Positions 1 through 8,558 of a DNA stretch of 64,000 nucleotides are shown here, piece after piece. The stretch is from UBA946 sp031550725 (GTDB taxonomy: Bacteria > Bacillota > Clostridia > Oscillospirales > Ruminococcaceae): assembly GCA_031550725.1 (NCBI GenBank), contig JAVBOH010000021.1:62001-126000 (forward strand), written 5' to 3'. The position numbers and the translations under genes are program-made. The notes beneath the pieces are model-generated. The model worked only from the letters and a program-made list of their open reading frames with translations, was not told where the DNA came from and did not search any database. How positions within the stretch are numbered: the first letter of the stretch is position 1; each line of letters opens with the position of its first letter.

Positions 1-558
1 ATCTGTAAAGGAAATTTGCTTTGGCAGACATTCCCTTGCTTTTTCTGTTTTCATCTCAAAATCAGGGATAACAGCAACAAATTTAAGTGTTGTATAAACC
101 TCCTGCTTAACCCAATGCACAATCTTACCGTCAAAAACGGCAGTCACGATGCCACCCAAAAGTGCTGGTGCAGTGTTGTCAGGATGTCCCTCAATCTGCG
201 CCGACAAATTCACAAGTTCATCAAGTGAAAGTGGTTTTCCCATAAGCTCATTAGCTCCGACAAGACCTGCAATAATGCAAGCAGATGAACTCCCAAGTCC
301 CCTTGCCATAGGGATATTGTTAGTTTGCTCGATATGCAGACCCTTAAAGCTTTTACCGCAAATATTGAATAGCGTTTTGGCAGTATCATAAATCAGGTTG
401 CTCTCATCAGTTGGAACTGGTGTTGAATCCAAGCTGCTGATTTCAATTCCATCCGCTTCGTCAATATTAACGTAATTGTAATATGTAAGTGCTAGACCCA
501 GTGCATCAAAGCCCGCACCCAAGTTTGCACTGGTCGCTGGTATCTGTATTTTAATCAT
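1..558 (-). CDS. thrB: Homoserine kinase (partial, C-terminus outside window)
   Basis: Phosphorylates L-homoserine with ATP, the step before threonine synthase; cytosolic GHMP-family kinase. The N-terminus reads MIKIQIPATSANLGAGFDAL, the standard substrate-site start of ThrB, and the GHMP ATP-binding loop PMARGLGSSSA follows near residue 90. About 186 of the usual ~300 residues lie in the window; the rest is beyond base 1. Homoserine dehydrogenase lies upstream on the same strand, which fits a threonine pathway cluster, but a hairpin at 661-703 separates the two. The start ATG is at 558, with a GGAG about 13 nt upstream, a loose spacing. Confidence 0.93.
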   Translation of the reverse strand, partial: MIKIQIPATSANLGAGFDALGLALTYYNYVNIDEADGIEISSLDSTPVPTDESNLIYDTAKTLFNICGKSFKGLHIEQTNNIPMARGLGSSSACIIAGLVGANELMGKPLSLDELVNLSAQIEGHPDNTAPALLGGIVTAVFDGKIVHWVKQEVYTTLKFVAVIPDFEMKTEKARECLPKQISFTD

Positions 559-660
559 AATATAATTATGCTCCATTTCGATTAATAATATGTGAATATT
601 TTCATACTTAACTTAGAATATTTTAAAAATTATTGTAAATAATTACTAAACGTGCATAAA

Positions 661-703
661 GTGCTGTTGAATTTGTGCATATTTTACACAAAAACAACAG
701 CAC
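661..703 (-). terminator. Hairpin between ANT-like gene and thrB
   Basis: GTGCTGTTG pairs with CAACAGCAC, with a further TTTGTG/CACAAA stem inside. It follows the stop of the ANT-like gene on the minus strand. The U-tract is weak, so it may be a partial terminator or an mRNA-processing hairpin. Confidence 0.5.
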
Positions 704-727
704 CTCATCAAAATAATCTACCTTAAT

Positions 728-1540
728 TTACCGCTTTGCATTTATATACTCAATTACAAAGCACTCGCTTGCCACAGGATAGTTAAATCCATGCTTAACA
801 GCAACTTTTCTTGCAACAATCCCAAACATCTCAATAATCGCTGTGAGTGAACTCCATATATCGTCAAAAGTGCCAAATGAATACGTCTTTTCATATAACG
901 TATACTCAGCATTTGATAAATATTTTTTTCTGTATTTACCAAGCGTTCCAACCGAAACTTTATAATTATTATTCATACCAATATATTCATCGATAATTCT
1001 GTTCAGTGGCTCACGCAAAGAAATATCACGAATAAACATCATATAGGAAAGCTCATCACGTTTAATCCCTTTGACCATATTCTGCACTTCCCAGAAAAAT
1101 TCTGAGCAAGTATTATTAAAAGCGATTTCGTCAATTTGATTTATATGCAGTGATGTTTTATCATTAGTGTTAATTCCATTTATCGTATTATCTTTGTCAA
1201 GCAGACATTTCATCAGCTGCCCGTTATTGTGATTGTTATTAAAAGTTTCAAGCGTACATATACACAAATCAATTCGGCTGTAATCACTAAACAGCATCAG
1301 ATATTCCAATTCATCCGCAAACATTTCGGGATAAACTTCGCTAGGACAGAATATAAGTGATATATCATCAAAAACAGAAATATCAAAGTTTTTTATATTA
1401 TTAACAATGAAGATAATGTCATAATCCTGAAATTCATCTGAATTTATATCGTCATTTACTCGTGAACCATATAAAACAACTGCTCTGATATTCTCGTCAA
1501 GCTTCGCTATTTTATTAATCTGCTCATAACGATTTAACAT
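728..1540 (-). CDS. ANT(6)-like aminoglycoside/streptomycin adenylyltransferase family protein
   Basis: Nucleotidyltransferase of the streptomycin adenylyltransferase (AadE-like) family; known members transfer AMP from ATP to an aminoglycoside hydroxyl in the cytosol. The nucleotide-binding signature is visible: GSR at residues 25-27 and FQDYDI with metal-binding Asp39 and Asp41. At 270 residues it is a little shorter than typical ANT(6) (~285-300). The start is preceded by AGGAGTGATATTAGT. It begins 27 bp after the homoserine dehydrogenase stop on the same strand, so it is probably co-transcribed with a housekeeping threonine gene, an unusual setting for a resistance enzyme. Resistance activity is not proven; many chromosomal homologues have no known substrate. 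Confidence 0.8.
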   Translation of the reverse strand: MLNRYEQINKIAKLDENIRAVVLYGSRVNDDINSDEFQDYDIIFIVNNIKNFDISVFDDISLIFCPSEVYPEMFADELEYLMLFSDYSRIDLCICTLETFNNNHNNGQLMKCLLDKDNTINGINTNDKTSLHINQIDEIAFNNTCSEFFWEVQNMVKGIKRDELSYMMFIRDISLREPLNRIIDEYIGMNNNYKVSVGTLGKYRKKYLSNAEYTLYEKTYSFGTFDDIWSSLTAIIEMFGIVARKVAVKHGFNYPVASECFVIEYINAKR

Positions 1541-1567
1541 ACTAATATCACTCCTAAAAAAGAGTAC

Positions 1568-2803
1568 TTATATCTCCACCTGTTCGAACACCCTGATTGT
1601 ACCAAGAATACTTCCGCCAAGTGTCTTAAGCTTTTCGTCAAAATCACGCTCACGAATTGGCAAAGTGATAAATGCAATTTCATTAGCGGGCTTGTTATCT
1701 CGTGACAAGAACTGTACATCGCCGAACACAGCAACAGCATTTGCTTTTGAAACACCACTTGCACGAACATAAACTGAAGTAACATCATCCTTATAATCAG
1801 CAATATGTGATGCATCAGAAGTGTCCTCCCAAGTAAGTGAATCGGAAGTTCCGTTTGCCTTTGCGGCATCAATAATATCCGCTACAATTGCGCTTGCAGT
1901 TGGAAGTTTTCCTGCACCACGTCCATAGAACATAACCTCGTCAGCGGCATCGCAATATACAACAACTCCATTGAAAACGTCATTGATATGTGAAAGCTGA
2001 TTGCCGTCGCAAACTAATGCTGGACGAACTAGCGGCAAAATTTTTCCGCTCTTTGTCTTTTTAACAGAGCCGATAAGCTTTATAGCACCACCCCAATTTT
2101 GTGCATATGCAGCATCCTCGGCAGTAATTTTTGTAATACCCTCGCAGTGAACATCCTTTGGATAAACGTGTTTGCCAAATGCAAGAGATGACAAAATGCA
2201 TATCTTTCTGCAAGCGTCATGACCTTCAACATCAGCAGCTGGATTTGATTCTGCATACCCAAGCTCCTGTGCAAGCTTTAGCACATCATCAAAAGCCATA
2301 CCCTCATTAATCATCTTTGTGAGTATAAAGTTAGTTGTACCGTTTAAAATACCTGCAACGCCAGTGATTTCATTAGCAGCAAGGCAAGTATGCATAGGAC
2401 GGATTATCGGAATAGCACCGCCTGTTGATGCTTCAAAAAAGAAGTTGCAGTTATGAGCCTTCGCAATGCTTAAAAGCTCTGCACCCTTTGATGCAACAAG
2501 CTCTTTATTGGAAGTCACAACGCTCTTGCCCTTTTCAAGACAAGCCTTAACGAAATCATATGCAGGGTTAAGTCCACCCATAACCTCGGCAACCAAAGTA
2601 ACCTCATCATCATTCAAAATTATGCTGATGTCTTTAGCCTGCTTATCAGCATACTCAGACCCAGTCATATCACGAATTTCTAGTATATACTTTATATCAA
2701 GCTCCTTGCCTGCTTTTTTACAGATACTCTCTTTGTTTTTATAGAACAGCTCAACAGTGCCTGAGCCAACAACTCCAAAACCTAAAACTGCTATCTTTGA
2801 CAT
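1568..2803 (-). CDS. hom: Homoserine dehydrogenase
   Basis: NAD(P)H-dependent reduction of aspartate semialdehyde to homoserine, the branch point to threonine and methionine. The Rossmann motif GFGVVGSGT is at residues 8-16. The catalytic-domain block GILNGTTNFIL and the conserved EGHDACRK segment (about residue 195) follow. The last ~80 residues (VYVRASGV...EIAFITLPIRE) form a C-terminal ACT-like regulatory part, as in Bacillus-type enzymes. Length 411 is normal. It lies downstream of an ACT-domain protein gene and upstream of the ANT-like gene on the same strand. Confidence 0.96.
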   Translation of the reverse strand: MSKIAVLGFGVVGSGTVELFYKNKESICKKAGKELDIKYILEIRDMTGSEYADKQAKDISIILNDDEVTLVAEVMGGLNPAYDFVKACLEKGKSVVTSNKELVASKGAELLSIAKAHNCNFFFEASTGGAIPIIRPMHTCLAANEITGVAGILNGTTNFILTKMINEGMAFDDVLKLAQELGYAESNPAADVEGHDACRKICILSSLAFGKHVYPKDVHCEGITKITAEDAAYAQNWGGAIKLIGSVKKTKSGKILPLVRPALVCDGNQLSHINDVFNGVVVYCDAADEVMFYGRGAGKLPTASAIVADIIDAAKANGTSDSLTWEDTSDASHIADYKDDVTSVYVRASGVSKANAVAVFGDVQFLSRDNKPANEIAFITLPIRERDFDEKLKTLGGSILGTIRVFEQVEI

Positions 2804-2828
2804 GAAAAATTCTCCTTTTAATGTTTAA

Positions 2829-2936
2829 TTCGAAAGATTAATCTTTCGAATATATGACTATCCTATTAAAGTAGTTCGGAAGTTTTGAGCGAATGCACAA
2901 AACTCCGAGTTTGAAAAATATTTTTTTCAAACTTAT
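2829..2936 (-). promoter_or_regulatory. Three successive hairpins in the ACT-hom intergenic leader
   Basis: Between the ACT-domain gene and hom lie a perfect 22-bp palindrome (2829-2850, TTCGAAAGATT and its complement), an imperfect CGGAAGTTTTG/CAAAACTCCG stem, and AGTTTGAAAAA/TTTTTTCAAACT ending at 2936, which overlaps the ACT gene stop. The last could terminate the ACT transcript; the others may shape hom expression. No T-box or threonine-rich leader peptide was recognised. Confidence 0.45.
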
Positions 2937-3382
2937 TCTCCTGAAATAAACTTGACGCTAACAATACCGTAAAGTCCCTTAAGGCTGTCACGGATATCAT
3001 TTGGGTCGGTTTCAATATTATTCAGCCGCACCGTGACGGTAACAGATGCCGCACCATCAATAGGTATATTCTGATTAACTGTCAGAATATTGGCATTCTG
3101 TTTATGAAGTTCACCAAGGAAACTTGATAAAACCCCAGGTTCATCTTTCAGCACAGCATGATATGATATGATTTTTTGCGTCAGTTTTTCTTCATAGGTG
3201 AAAACACACTCTCTGTATTTGTAAAATGCACTTCTCGAAATGCCAACCCTTTTACAAGCGGATGCAGAGCTTTTTTCCTCTCCGCACGCAAGCAATTTCT
3301 TGACTTCCATTACCTTAGGGAAAATTTCAGGCAATACATCAATATTCACAACTAAAAATGATGATTTATTCATAAATTTCAC
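2933..3382 (-). CDS. ACT domain-containing protein (PheB/UPF0735 type)
   Basis: A 149-residue regulatory protein with an N-terminal helix-turn-helix-like segment (about residues 38-70, KRVGISRSAFYKYRECVFTY) and a C-terminal ACT domain (about 72-146, VLKDEPGVLSSFLGELHKQNANI). This matches the family often annotated PheB-like, which sits next to hom in many Clostridia. ACT domains bind amino acids, so it probably senses a pathway product; direct DNA binding is possible but unproven. It is first in the ACT-hom-ANT cluster and has a near-consensus promoter. Confidence 0.88.
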   Translation of the reverse strand: MKFMNKSSFLVVNIDVLPEIFPKVMEVKKLLACGEEKSSASACKRVGISRSAFYKYRECVFTYEEKLTQKIISYHAVLKDEPGVLSSFLGELHKQNANILTVNQNIPIDGAASVTVTVRLNNIETDPNDIRDSLKGLYGIVSVKFISGE

Positions 3383-3429
3383 TCCCTAACGTCCATGCAC
3401 AGCAAACAGGTGTATTTGTTACAAATACA

Positions 3430-3458
3430 AGTATAGCATATTGTTATACTTTTGTCAA
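3430..3458 (-). promoter_or_regulatory. Sigma-A promoter for ACT-hom cluster
   Basis: On the minus strand, TTGACA (3453-3458), a 17-bp spacer, then TATACT (3430-3435), about 50 bp upstream of the ACT-gene start. Close to consensus and correctly placed. Confidence 0.8.
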
Positions 3459-3497
3459 GGATAATCTTTCAATTTTGCACTTGTTTTAACCGATATA

Positions 3498-4493
3498 TCA
3501 CTCGTTAACATATTTGAAATTCCAGTCAGCACGTATTTTATCCATTATGCCCATAATGCTTAGTGTATCAGCAAGCGGAATAAGCCTGCTTTCCTTTAAA
3601 CCGTCATTCAAAGCGGCATTTGCCTCAATAATTTCATACTCATAGCCATTCTTAATATGCGGTTGGGTAAATTCCTCAATCAGATTGCCTGTGCTGTCAT
3701 AAAGACGAGCAGTATCACCGCAGAAAAACCATGGATTAGTTGAAATACGTCCCTTTTCTCCAACTATAACAGCACGGTTTTCATTCTCAACACAAAAGCC
3801 TGTGAAAATACTTGCAAACGCATTTTCATACTGCATTATAATAGCTTCATTCATATCAACGTTCTCGCCACCGATATGAACGCTTGACATAATATTTTTA
3901 TAATTGAACCCCAAAAAGCTTGTCACAAAGCTAAGCGGATATACACATAAATCAAGCAATGCGCCGCCACCAAGGTCATTTCTGAAAAGACGGTCAGTAC
4001 TGTCATAATTACAGGCATTTGAAAAATCAGCCTTTATAGCCTTAATCTGCCCTATCCTGCCATCGTTATACCACTCAAGTGCCTTACGGAAAAATGGCAG
4101 ACACTTCATCCACATTGCTTCCATAAAGAACAAATCCTTTTCCTTTGCAATGGCTATAAGTTCTTCAAGCTGTGCAGAATTAAGCGTAATTGTCTTTTCA
4201 CACAAAACATTTTTGCCATGCTCAAAGCACATTTTTACATTTTCATAATGCAGGCTCATTGGTGTTGCAATATAGATAATATCAACATCAGGGTCGCTTG
4301 CTAATTCCTCATATGTGCCATATGCCTTTACTGCTCCAAATTCGTCAGAGAAGTTCTGTGCAAACGCCTGCGCTTTTTCCAAATTTCTTGATGCCACAGC
4401 ATAAAGGCAGGCATCCTCAACTGCATTTACTGCATCTGAAAATGCACGTGTTATTTTTCCTGTCGCTAAAATTCCCCAATTAATCTTTTTCAT
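3498..4493 (-). CDS. Gfo/Idh/MocA family NAD(P)-dependent oxidoreductase
   Basis: Likely oxidises or reduces a sugar or polyol derivative with NAD(P); the exact substrate is unknown. The N-terminal Rossmann fold starts NWGILATGKITRAF, and the family signature CEKTITLN (about residue 100) carries the dinucleotide-contacting Lys. The mid-region block EAMWMKCLPFFR matches the trans-dihydrodiol/glucose-fructose oxidoreductase branch. I place the start at 4493, because AAAGGATGG lies at proper spacing upstream; the upstream ATG at 4505 abuts that site. Monocistronic. Confidence 0.9.
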   Translation of the reverse strand: MKKINWGILATGKITRAFSDAVNAVEDACLYAVASRNLEKAQAFAQNFSDEFGAVKAYGTYEELASDPDVDIIYIATPMSLHYENVKMCFEHGKNVLCEKTITLNSAQLEELIAIAKEKDLFFMEAMWMKCLPFFRKALEWYNDGRIGQIKAIKADFSNACNYDSTDRLFRNDLGGGALLDLCVYPLSFVTSFLGFNYKNIMSSVHIGGENVDMNEAIIMQYENAFASIFTGFCVENENRAVIVGEKGRISTNPWFFCGDTARLYDSTGNLIEEFTQPHIKNGYEYEIIEANAALNDGLKESRLIPLADTLSIMGIMDKIRADWNFKYVNE

Positions 4494-4630
4494 ATTTATG
4501 ACCATCCTTTTCTTATTTCTATGTTTATATTCGTACCAAATTAATTGAAATTAGTATACCATATTTTTGCGAAGATTTGTAGATATAATATGTATATACT
4601 ATATAAATTTGCATACACTCAAAAATATGC

Positions 4631-4685
4631 TTTACAAAGTTAGTTAAAAGTGATATAATCAAACTATACGATTTAGGTATAGTTT
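4631..4685 (+). promoter_or_regulatory. copA promoter with overlapping 9-bp inverted repeat
   Basis: TTTACA (4631-4636), 17 bp, TATAAT (4654-4659). Immediately downstream lies AAACTATAC (4661-4669), a 7-bp gap, then GTATAGTTT (4677-4685), a perfect inverted repeat over the expected start point. This fits a repressor operator. It is not the CopY box (TACAnnTGTA), and no copper repressor gene is adjacent. Confidence 0.7.
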
Positions 4686-4750
4686 TACGATTGTAGGGCG
4701 AACTGTGTTCGCTCGCAAATACATGATATACCAACCGAAAGGATAAATAT

Positions 4751-6958
4751 ATGCAAAAGACATTCAAAATAAGCGGTATGACCTGTGCAGCGTGTGCATC
4801 ACGAATTGAACGCTTTGTGAAAAAACTTGATGGTGTTCAAAGTGCAAATGTGAATTTTGCGGCTGAAACACTGACTGTTGCTTATGATAAAGTCACAGTA
4901 AAGGACATTGAAGCAGCAGTTGTTAAGGCTGGATATGCATTTGCTGATAAAACAAAAAAAACTTTACCGCATCATAAGGTAATGCTTATAAGATTAATTC
5001 TATCGGCAGTATTCACAGTCCCCTTGCTTATAATCAGCATGGGGCATATGATGGGTATGCCGCTGCCTGCTGCTATAAATCCACATGACAACCCAATGAA
5101 TTTTGCGCTTTTGCAAATGGTTTTAACCATACCGGTAATGATTTCAGGATGGAAATTTTATACGGCAGGTTTTAAAAATTTATTCAGGTTATCGCCAAAC
5201 ATGGACAGTCTTATCGCAGTCGGAACTTCTTCTGCGTTTTTATATAGTATCTTTGCTATGATAAAAATTCAAGATGGCTTTACCGAATATGCCATGCATT
5301 TGTATTTCGAATCTGCGGCGGTTATATTGACATTGATTACATTCGGAAAATTTCTTGAGGCTTTATCAAAAGGCAAGACCGAGGAATCAGTTAAAAAGCT
5401 TATGAATTTAGCACCTAAAACTGCTTTTGTTATACGTGGCGGAAAAGAGCTTGAGGTGTCGATTGAAACTATTAAGGTCGGTGAAATTGTCATATCACGT
5501 GCCGGTGAAAGCTTGGCTGTTGATGGTGAGATTATCGAGGGGAATGCACTTGTTGATGAATCCATGCTCACGGGTGAAAGTATTCCTATCGAAAAGGGTG
5601 TCGGTGACAAAATTATCGGTGCAACGCTTAATAAAAATGGATATATAAAATACCGTTCGGAGCGTGTCGGCTCTGATACGGCATTAGCACAGATTATAAA
5701 ATTTGTTGAGGAAGCACAAGGCTCGAAAGCACCTATCGCAAAGCTTGCCGATACTATTTCAGCATATTTTGTACCAGCAGTAATTGGTATTGCTGTTTTA
5801 GCGGCAATTGTATGGGCAGTTTTGGGACATGATGCTGTATTCTGCTTAACTATTTTCATTTCAGTACTTGTTATTGCGTGTCCATGCGCTCTTGGACTTG
5901 CCACACCCACTGCAATTATGGTTGGTACTGGAAAAGGTGCTGAAAATGGTATACTGATAAAAGGCGGCGAGCCGCTTGAAACAGCATGCAAAATAACCAC
6001 TGTTGTTTTTGATAAAACAGGTACACTAACAATAGGTAAGCCGTCTGTAACAGATGTTATAACTGCTGATAATTTTGAGAAAAAACGTCTTATATCGCTT
6101 GTTTCTTCTGCTGAAAGTGCATCGTCACATCCATTAAGCGAAGCTATTTTTTCATACGCCAAAGAAAACAATGTAGAGATTTTCGATATTACAGATTATT
6201 CAAATCTTGACGGACTTGGGATAGCCGCTAATGTTTCTGGGGATAATGTTCTTATCGGAAATATTCGCCTTATGGATGAAAAGGAAATTATAGTTGATAA
6301 TAAATATAAAGCATCAGCACAAAGTCTTGCAAACAGCGGTAAAACGCCTATGTTTATTGCTGTTAACGGTGAATTTGCAGGGGTAATTGGTGCGGCAGAT
6401 ACTATAAAAAGTGAGAGCCGCAGGACTATTGACAAACTGCATGAGATGGGTATTAAAACAGTTATGCTCACTGGCGATAACGAGCATACTGCAAAAAATA
6501 TTGCTGAATCTCTTGGTATTGATAAATGCATTTCGCAGGTGCTTCCTGCTGATAAAGCTAATCATATTAAGGCGTTGCAGGATAGCGGCGAGGTTGTTGC
6601 TATGGCAGGCGACGGAATTAATGATGCTGTTGCATTAACACAGGCTGATGTTGGAATTGCTGTCGGACAGGGGACAGATGTTGCAATTGAATGTGCTGAT
6701 ATTGTGCTTGTAAAAAATGATTTAACCGATATAGTACGTGCGATTGCACTTTCAAAAGTGACACTTAAAAACATCAAGCAAAATCTTTTCTGGGCATTTG
6801 GATATAATACTTTAGGTATACCGATTGCCTGCGGAATTTTGTATGCTTTTGGCGGTCCTTTGCTTAATCCCATGATAGCGGCGGCGGCAATGAGCCTTAG
6901 CTCGGTATCGGTTATTTCCAATGCTTTGCGCTTGAAAAGAGTTAAATTAGATGTATAA
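4751..6958 (+). CDS. copA: Copper-translocating P1B-type ATPase
   Basis: Membrane pump that exports Cu(I) using ATP. One N-terminal heavy-metal-associated domain carries GMTCAAC (Cys12, Cys15). Then come the P-type features in order: eight predicted membrane helices, the actuator TGES at 274-277, the membrane Cu site CPC (377-379), the phosphorylated Asp421 in DKTGTLT, the P1B-specific HP motif (SSHPLSEA, about 464) and the hinge GDGIND. At 735 residues it is normal for a single-HMA CopA. A CopZ-type chaperone gene follows after ~50 bp. Expression is probably copper-controlled through the inverted repeat upstream. Confidence 0.97.
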   Translation: MQKTFKISGMTCAACASRIERFVKKLDGVQSANVNFAAETLTVAYDKVTVKDIEAAVVKAGYAFADKTKKTLPHHKVMLIRLILSAVFTVPLLIISMGHMMGMPLPAAINPHDNPMNFALLQMVLTIPVMISGWKFYTAGFKNLFRLSPNMDSLIAVGTSSAFLYSIFAMIKIQDGFTEYAMHLYFESAAVILTLITFGKFLEALSKGKTEESVKKLMNLAPKTAFVIRGGKELEVSIETIKVGEIVISRAGESLAVDGEIIEGNALVDESMLTGESIPIEKGVGDKIIGATLNKNGYIKYRSERVGSDTALAQIIKFVEEAQGSKAPIAKLADTISAYFVPAVIGIAVLAAIVWAVLGHDAVFCLTIFISVLVIACPCALGLATPTAIMVGTGKGAENGILIKGGEPLETACKITTVVFDKTGTLTIGKPSVTDVITADNFEKKRLISLVSSAESASSHPLSEAIFSYAKENNVEIFDITDYSNLDGLGIAANVSGDNVLIGNIRLMDEKEIIVDNKYKASAQSLANSGKTPMFIAVNGEFAGVIGAADTIKSESRRTIDKLHEMGIKTVMLTGDNEHTAKNIAESLGIDKCISQVLPADKANHIKALQDSGEVVAMAGDGINDAVALTQADVGIAVGQGTDVAIECADIVLVKNDLTDIVRAIALSKVTLKNIKQNLFWAFGYNTLGIPIACGILYAFGGPLLNPMIAAAAMSLSSVSVISNALRLKRVKLDV

Positions 6959-7007
6959 TATATTGTAATGTATACAATAAGTATAAAAAAGAAAGGGTAG
7001 ATTTACT

Positions 7008-7214
7008 ATGAAAAAGAAAATTCACATTGAGGGTATGTCCTGCGAGCATTGCGTCGCTCATGTTACTGATGCGTTATCAGCACTTGGTGCTGCTGATATT
7101 GAGGTTTCACTTGAGGGTGCATATGCGCTTTGCAATACTGACAAAATCGATGATGATATCATCAGAGCAATTGATGACGAAGGGTATGATGTTGTTTCGG
7201 TGGCGGAGGTTTAA
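7008..7214 (+). CDS. copZ: Copper chaperone, heavy-metal-associated domain protein
   Basis: A 68-residue single HMA domain (beta-alpha-beta-beta-alpha-beta) with the metal-binding motif GMSCEHC (Cys12 and Cys15). CopZ-type proteins carry Cu(I) in the cytosol and pass it to CopA. It lies directly downstream of copA with its own AAAGGG site and a terminator after it, so the two form a copper-efflux operon. Confidence 0.92.
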   Translation: MKKKIHIEGMSCEHCVAHVTDALSALGAADIEVSLEGAYALCNTDKIDDDIIRAIDDEGYDVVSVAEV

Positions 7215-7227
7215 ATTTTACTATGAT

Positions 7228-7260
7228 AATGAGCGAACATTTTTTTGTTCGCTCATTTTA
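7228..7260 (+). terminator. Terminator after copZ
   Basis: AATGAGCGAACA pairs with TGTTCGCTCATT around a T-rich loop, followed by TTTA. Ends the copA-copZ transcript. Confidence 0.75.
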
Positions 7261-7870
7261 GTTCTACATCTTACCATTCTATTTTTAATGGAATATATCA
7301 TATTCAAAAAATATATTTTTGATCTTTTCTACATAATTTCCATTCTGTATATCTTTGCGTAACCAAATAGGTTTTATGGTAATGGTATTAATTTTCTTAT
7401 ATTGCAATAATATATCATCACATTGCAAATAAAAGTCATTTATACTTTTCACATCATCATTACATTTTAAATTTATTAATAAATTCTTTGTCAATGACGT
7501 TTCTTCAAAAGAATATTTACATAGGTATCCTTCAAAAATATTTCAAGACTTGTGAAAGTTGCTCGTGAGAAAATGGATCAGCAGGAGCAAGCAAAACTAA
7601 AAGCATTACAATTCACAAATACTTGAATTTGTCGTACAGAAATTTTATCCATTCTTAGGTATTATGCTGATCATATGATGATTAAGAAGAGTGGATTGGT
7701 TTTGGCGTTTTGTAAAAATAATGATAATTTCATGGAAAAGTATAAATATAGTATAAAAATGATAGTGATAAATACTGACTTATAAATTATATGTTATTTA
7801 ACTTACTGAAAATCATATAAATTATGGTTGATATTCATAATTGTTTATAGTATACTTGTAATAATGTATG
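7261..7870. other. Gene-poor stretch with decayed coding remnants
   Basis: About 600 bp without a convincing intact gene. On the minus strand 7285-7494 is open for 69 codons (TTG start, no good ribosome site) and stays open a little further upstream; the product resembles nothing I recognise. On the plus strand around 7545-7625 a short open segment reads ...VAREKMDQQEQAKLKAL and stops. Both look like debris of lost genes. Confidence 0.4.
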
Positions 7871-7874
7871 CATC

Positions 7875-7928
7875 CTTAATTTTTCTTAATTATTTTACTC
7901 TTACCTCTTAATTTTTGAAATGTATCAT
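7875..7928 (+). promoter_or_regulatory. Response-regulator-type operator and promoter, copy 1
   Basis: CTTAAT at 7875 and 7885 (10-bp direct repeat), a third CTTAAT at 7907 exactly 22 bp after the second, and a TATCAT -10 element at 7923-7928, 16 bp after the third repeat begins. The would-be -35 (TTACCT) is poor, as expected for an activated promoter. The same layout recurs at 10633 and 14161. It drives the membrane protein and two-component genes, implying autoregulation. Confidence 0.75.
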
Positions 7929-7960
7929 AAGGATATAACAAAAATTAAGGAGCTGATTTT

Positions 7961-8545
7961 ATGAAATTAATTAAAACAACAGAAAAAGCAAAGGCTGCAC
8001 TTCTAATATATACATTGCTTGGAGTTGTAGCAATTGGTGTATGCTTTATAACAGATTTTATAGCAAATAAGGGTGTAACATGGTCATTGTATGTGCTATA
8101 TACTGTACCATTTCTGTTTCTTGGGATGATACCGCTTTGCTTTAAAACAAAACATAATATTATGATTTCAGCAGGGATTTTGTCAGCAGCAGTTATACCA
8201 CTTCTGTATCTTTTTGACACAATTACTGAACGAAGCACATGGTTTTATCCGATTGGATTACCTGTTGCAGTAAGAGCGATAATTTCATTATGGTTATGTG
8301 TATTTATGCTTAAAATTATTCGTATAAACAAATTTTATTTACTGGGAATTTTGTTTTTAGCATTTGGAACATTCATATCATTGACTACAACTTCATCAGT
8401 ATCAAATTTTACTGGAAAGCCTGTTCCAGAATTAATCAATATTATATGCATATTTGGGATAGCAGTTTTTAGCTTAATACTATTCATAATCGGATACATT
8501 TTAAACATGACAAAAAAGAGAAAACAAGAAATTCAAGCGAACTGA
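7961..8545 (+). CDS. Six-helix membrane protein of unknown function
   Basis: 194 residues, almost entirely hydrophobic, with about six predicted membrane helices (roughly residues 13-33, 42-60, 68-86, 96-116, 124-142, 160-180) and a short basic C-terminus (KKRKQEIQAN). I do not recognise a family with certainty. It is first in an operon with a response regulator and a sensor kinase, 13 bp upstream of the regulator, behind an operator shared with a lipid kinase/ABC-transporter operon. A role in envelope-stress sensing or antimicrobial-peptide response is an inference from that context. AAGGAG precedes the start. Confidence 0.75.
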   Translation: MKLIKTTEKAKAALLIYTLLGVVAIGVCFITDFIANKGVTWSLYVLYTVPFLFLGMIPLCFKTKHNIMISAGILSAAVIPLLYLFDTITERSTWFYPIGLPVAVRAIISLWLCVFMLKIIRINKFYLLGILFLAFGTFISLTTTSSVSNFTGKPVPELINIICIFGIAVFSLILFIIGYILNMTKKRKQEIQAN

Positions 8546-8558
8546 ATGGAGTGGTATT

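Noticed and set aside
1534..1872. 112-codon minus-strand frame overlapping hom
   Set aside because: Out-of-frame shadow of homoserine dehydrogenase, no ribosome site.
2804..2932. T-box or amino-acid attenuator for hom
   Set aside because: No T-box consensus and no threonine-rich leader peptide; only simple hairpins.
5269..6171. 300-codon open frame on the minus strand inside copA
   Set aside because: Antisense shadow of a well-supported P-type ATPase; serine/proline-rich text without a ribosome site.
6196..6921. Further minus-strand and +1 open frames inside copA
   Set aside because: Shadows; copA is intact over the entire stretch.
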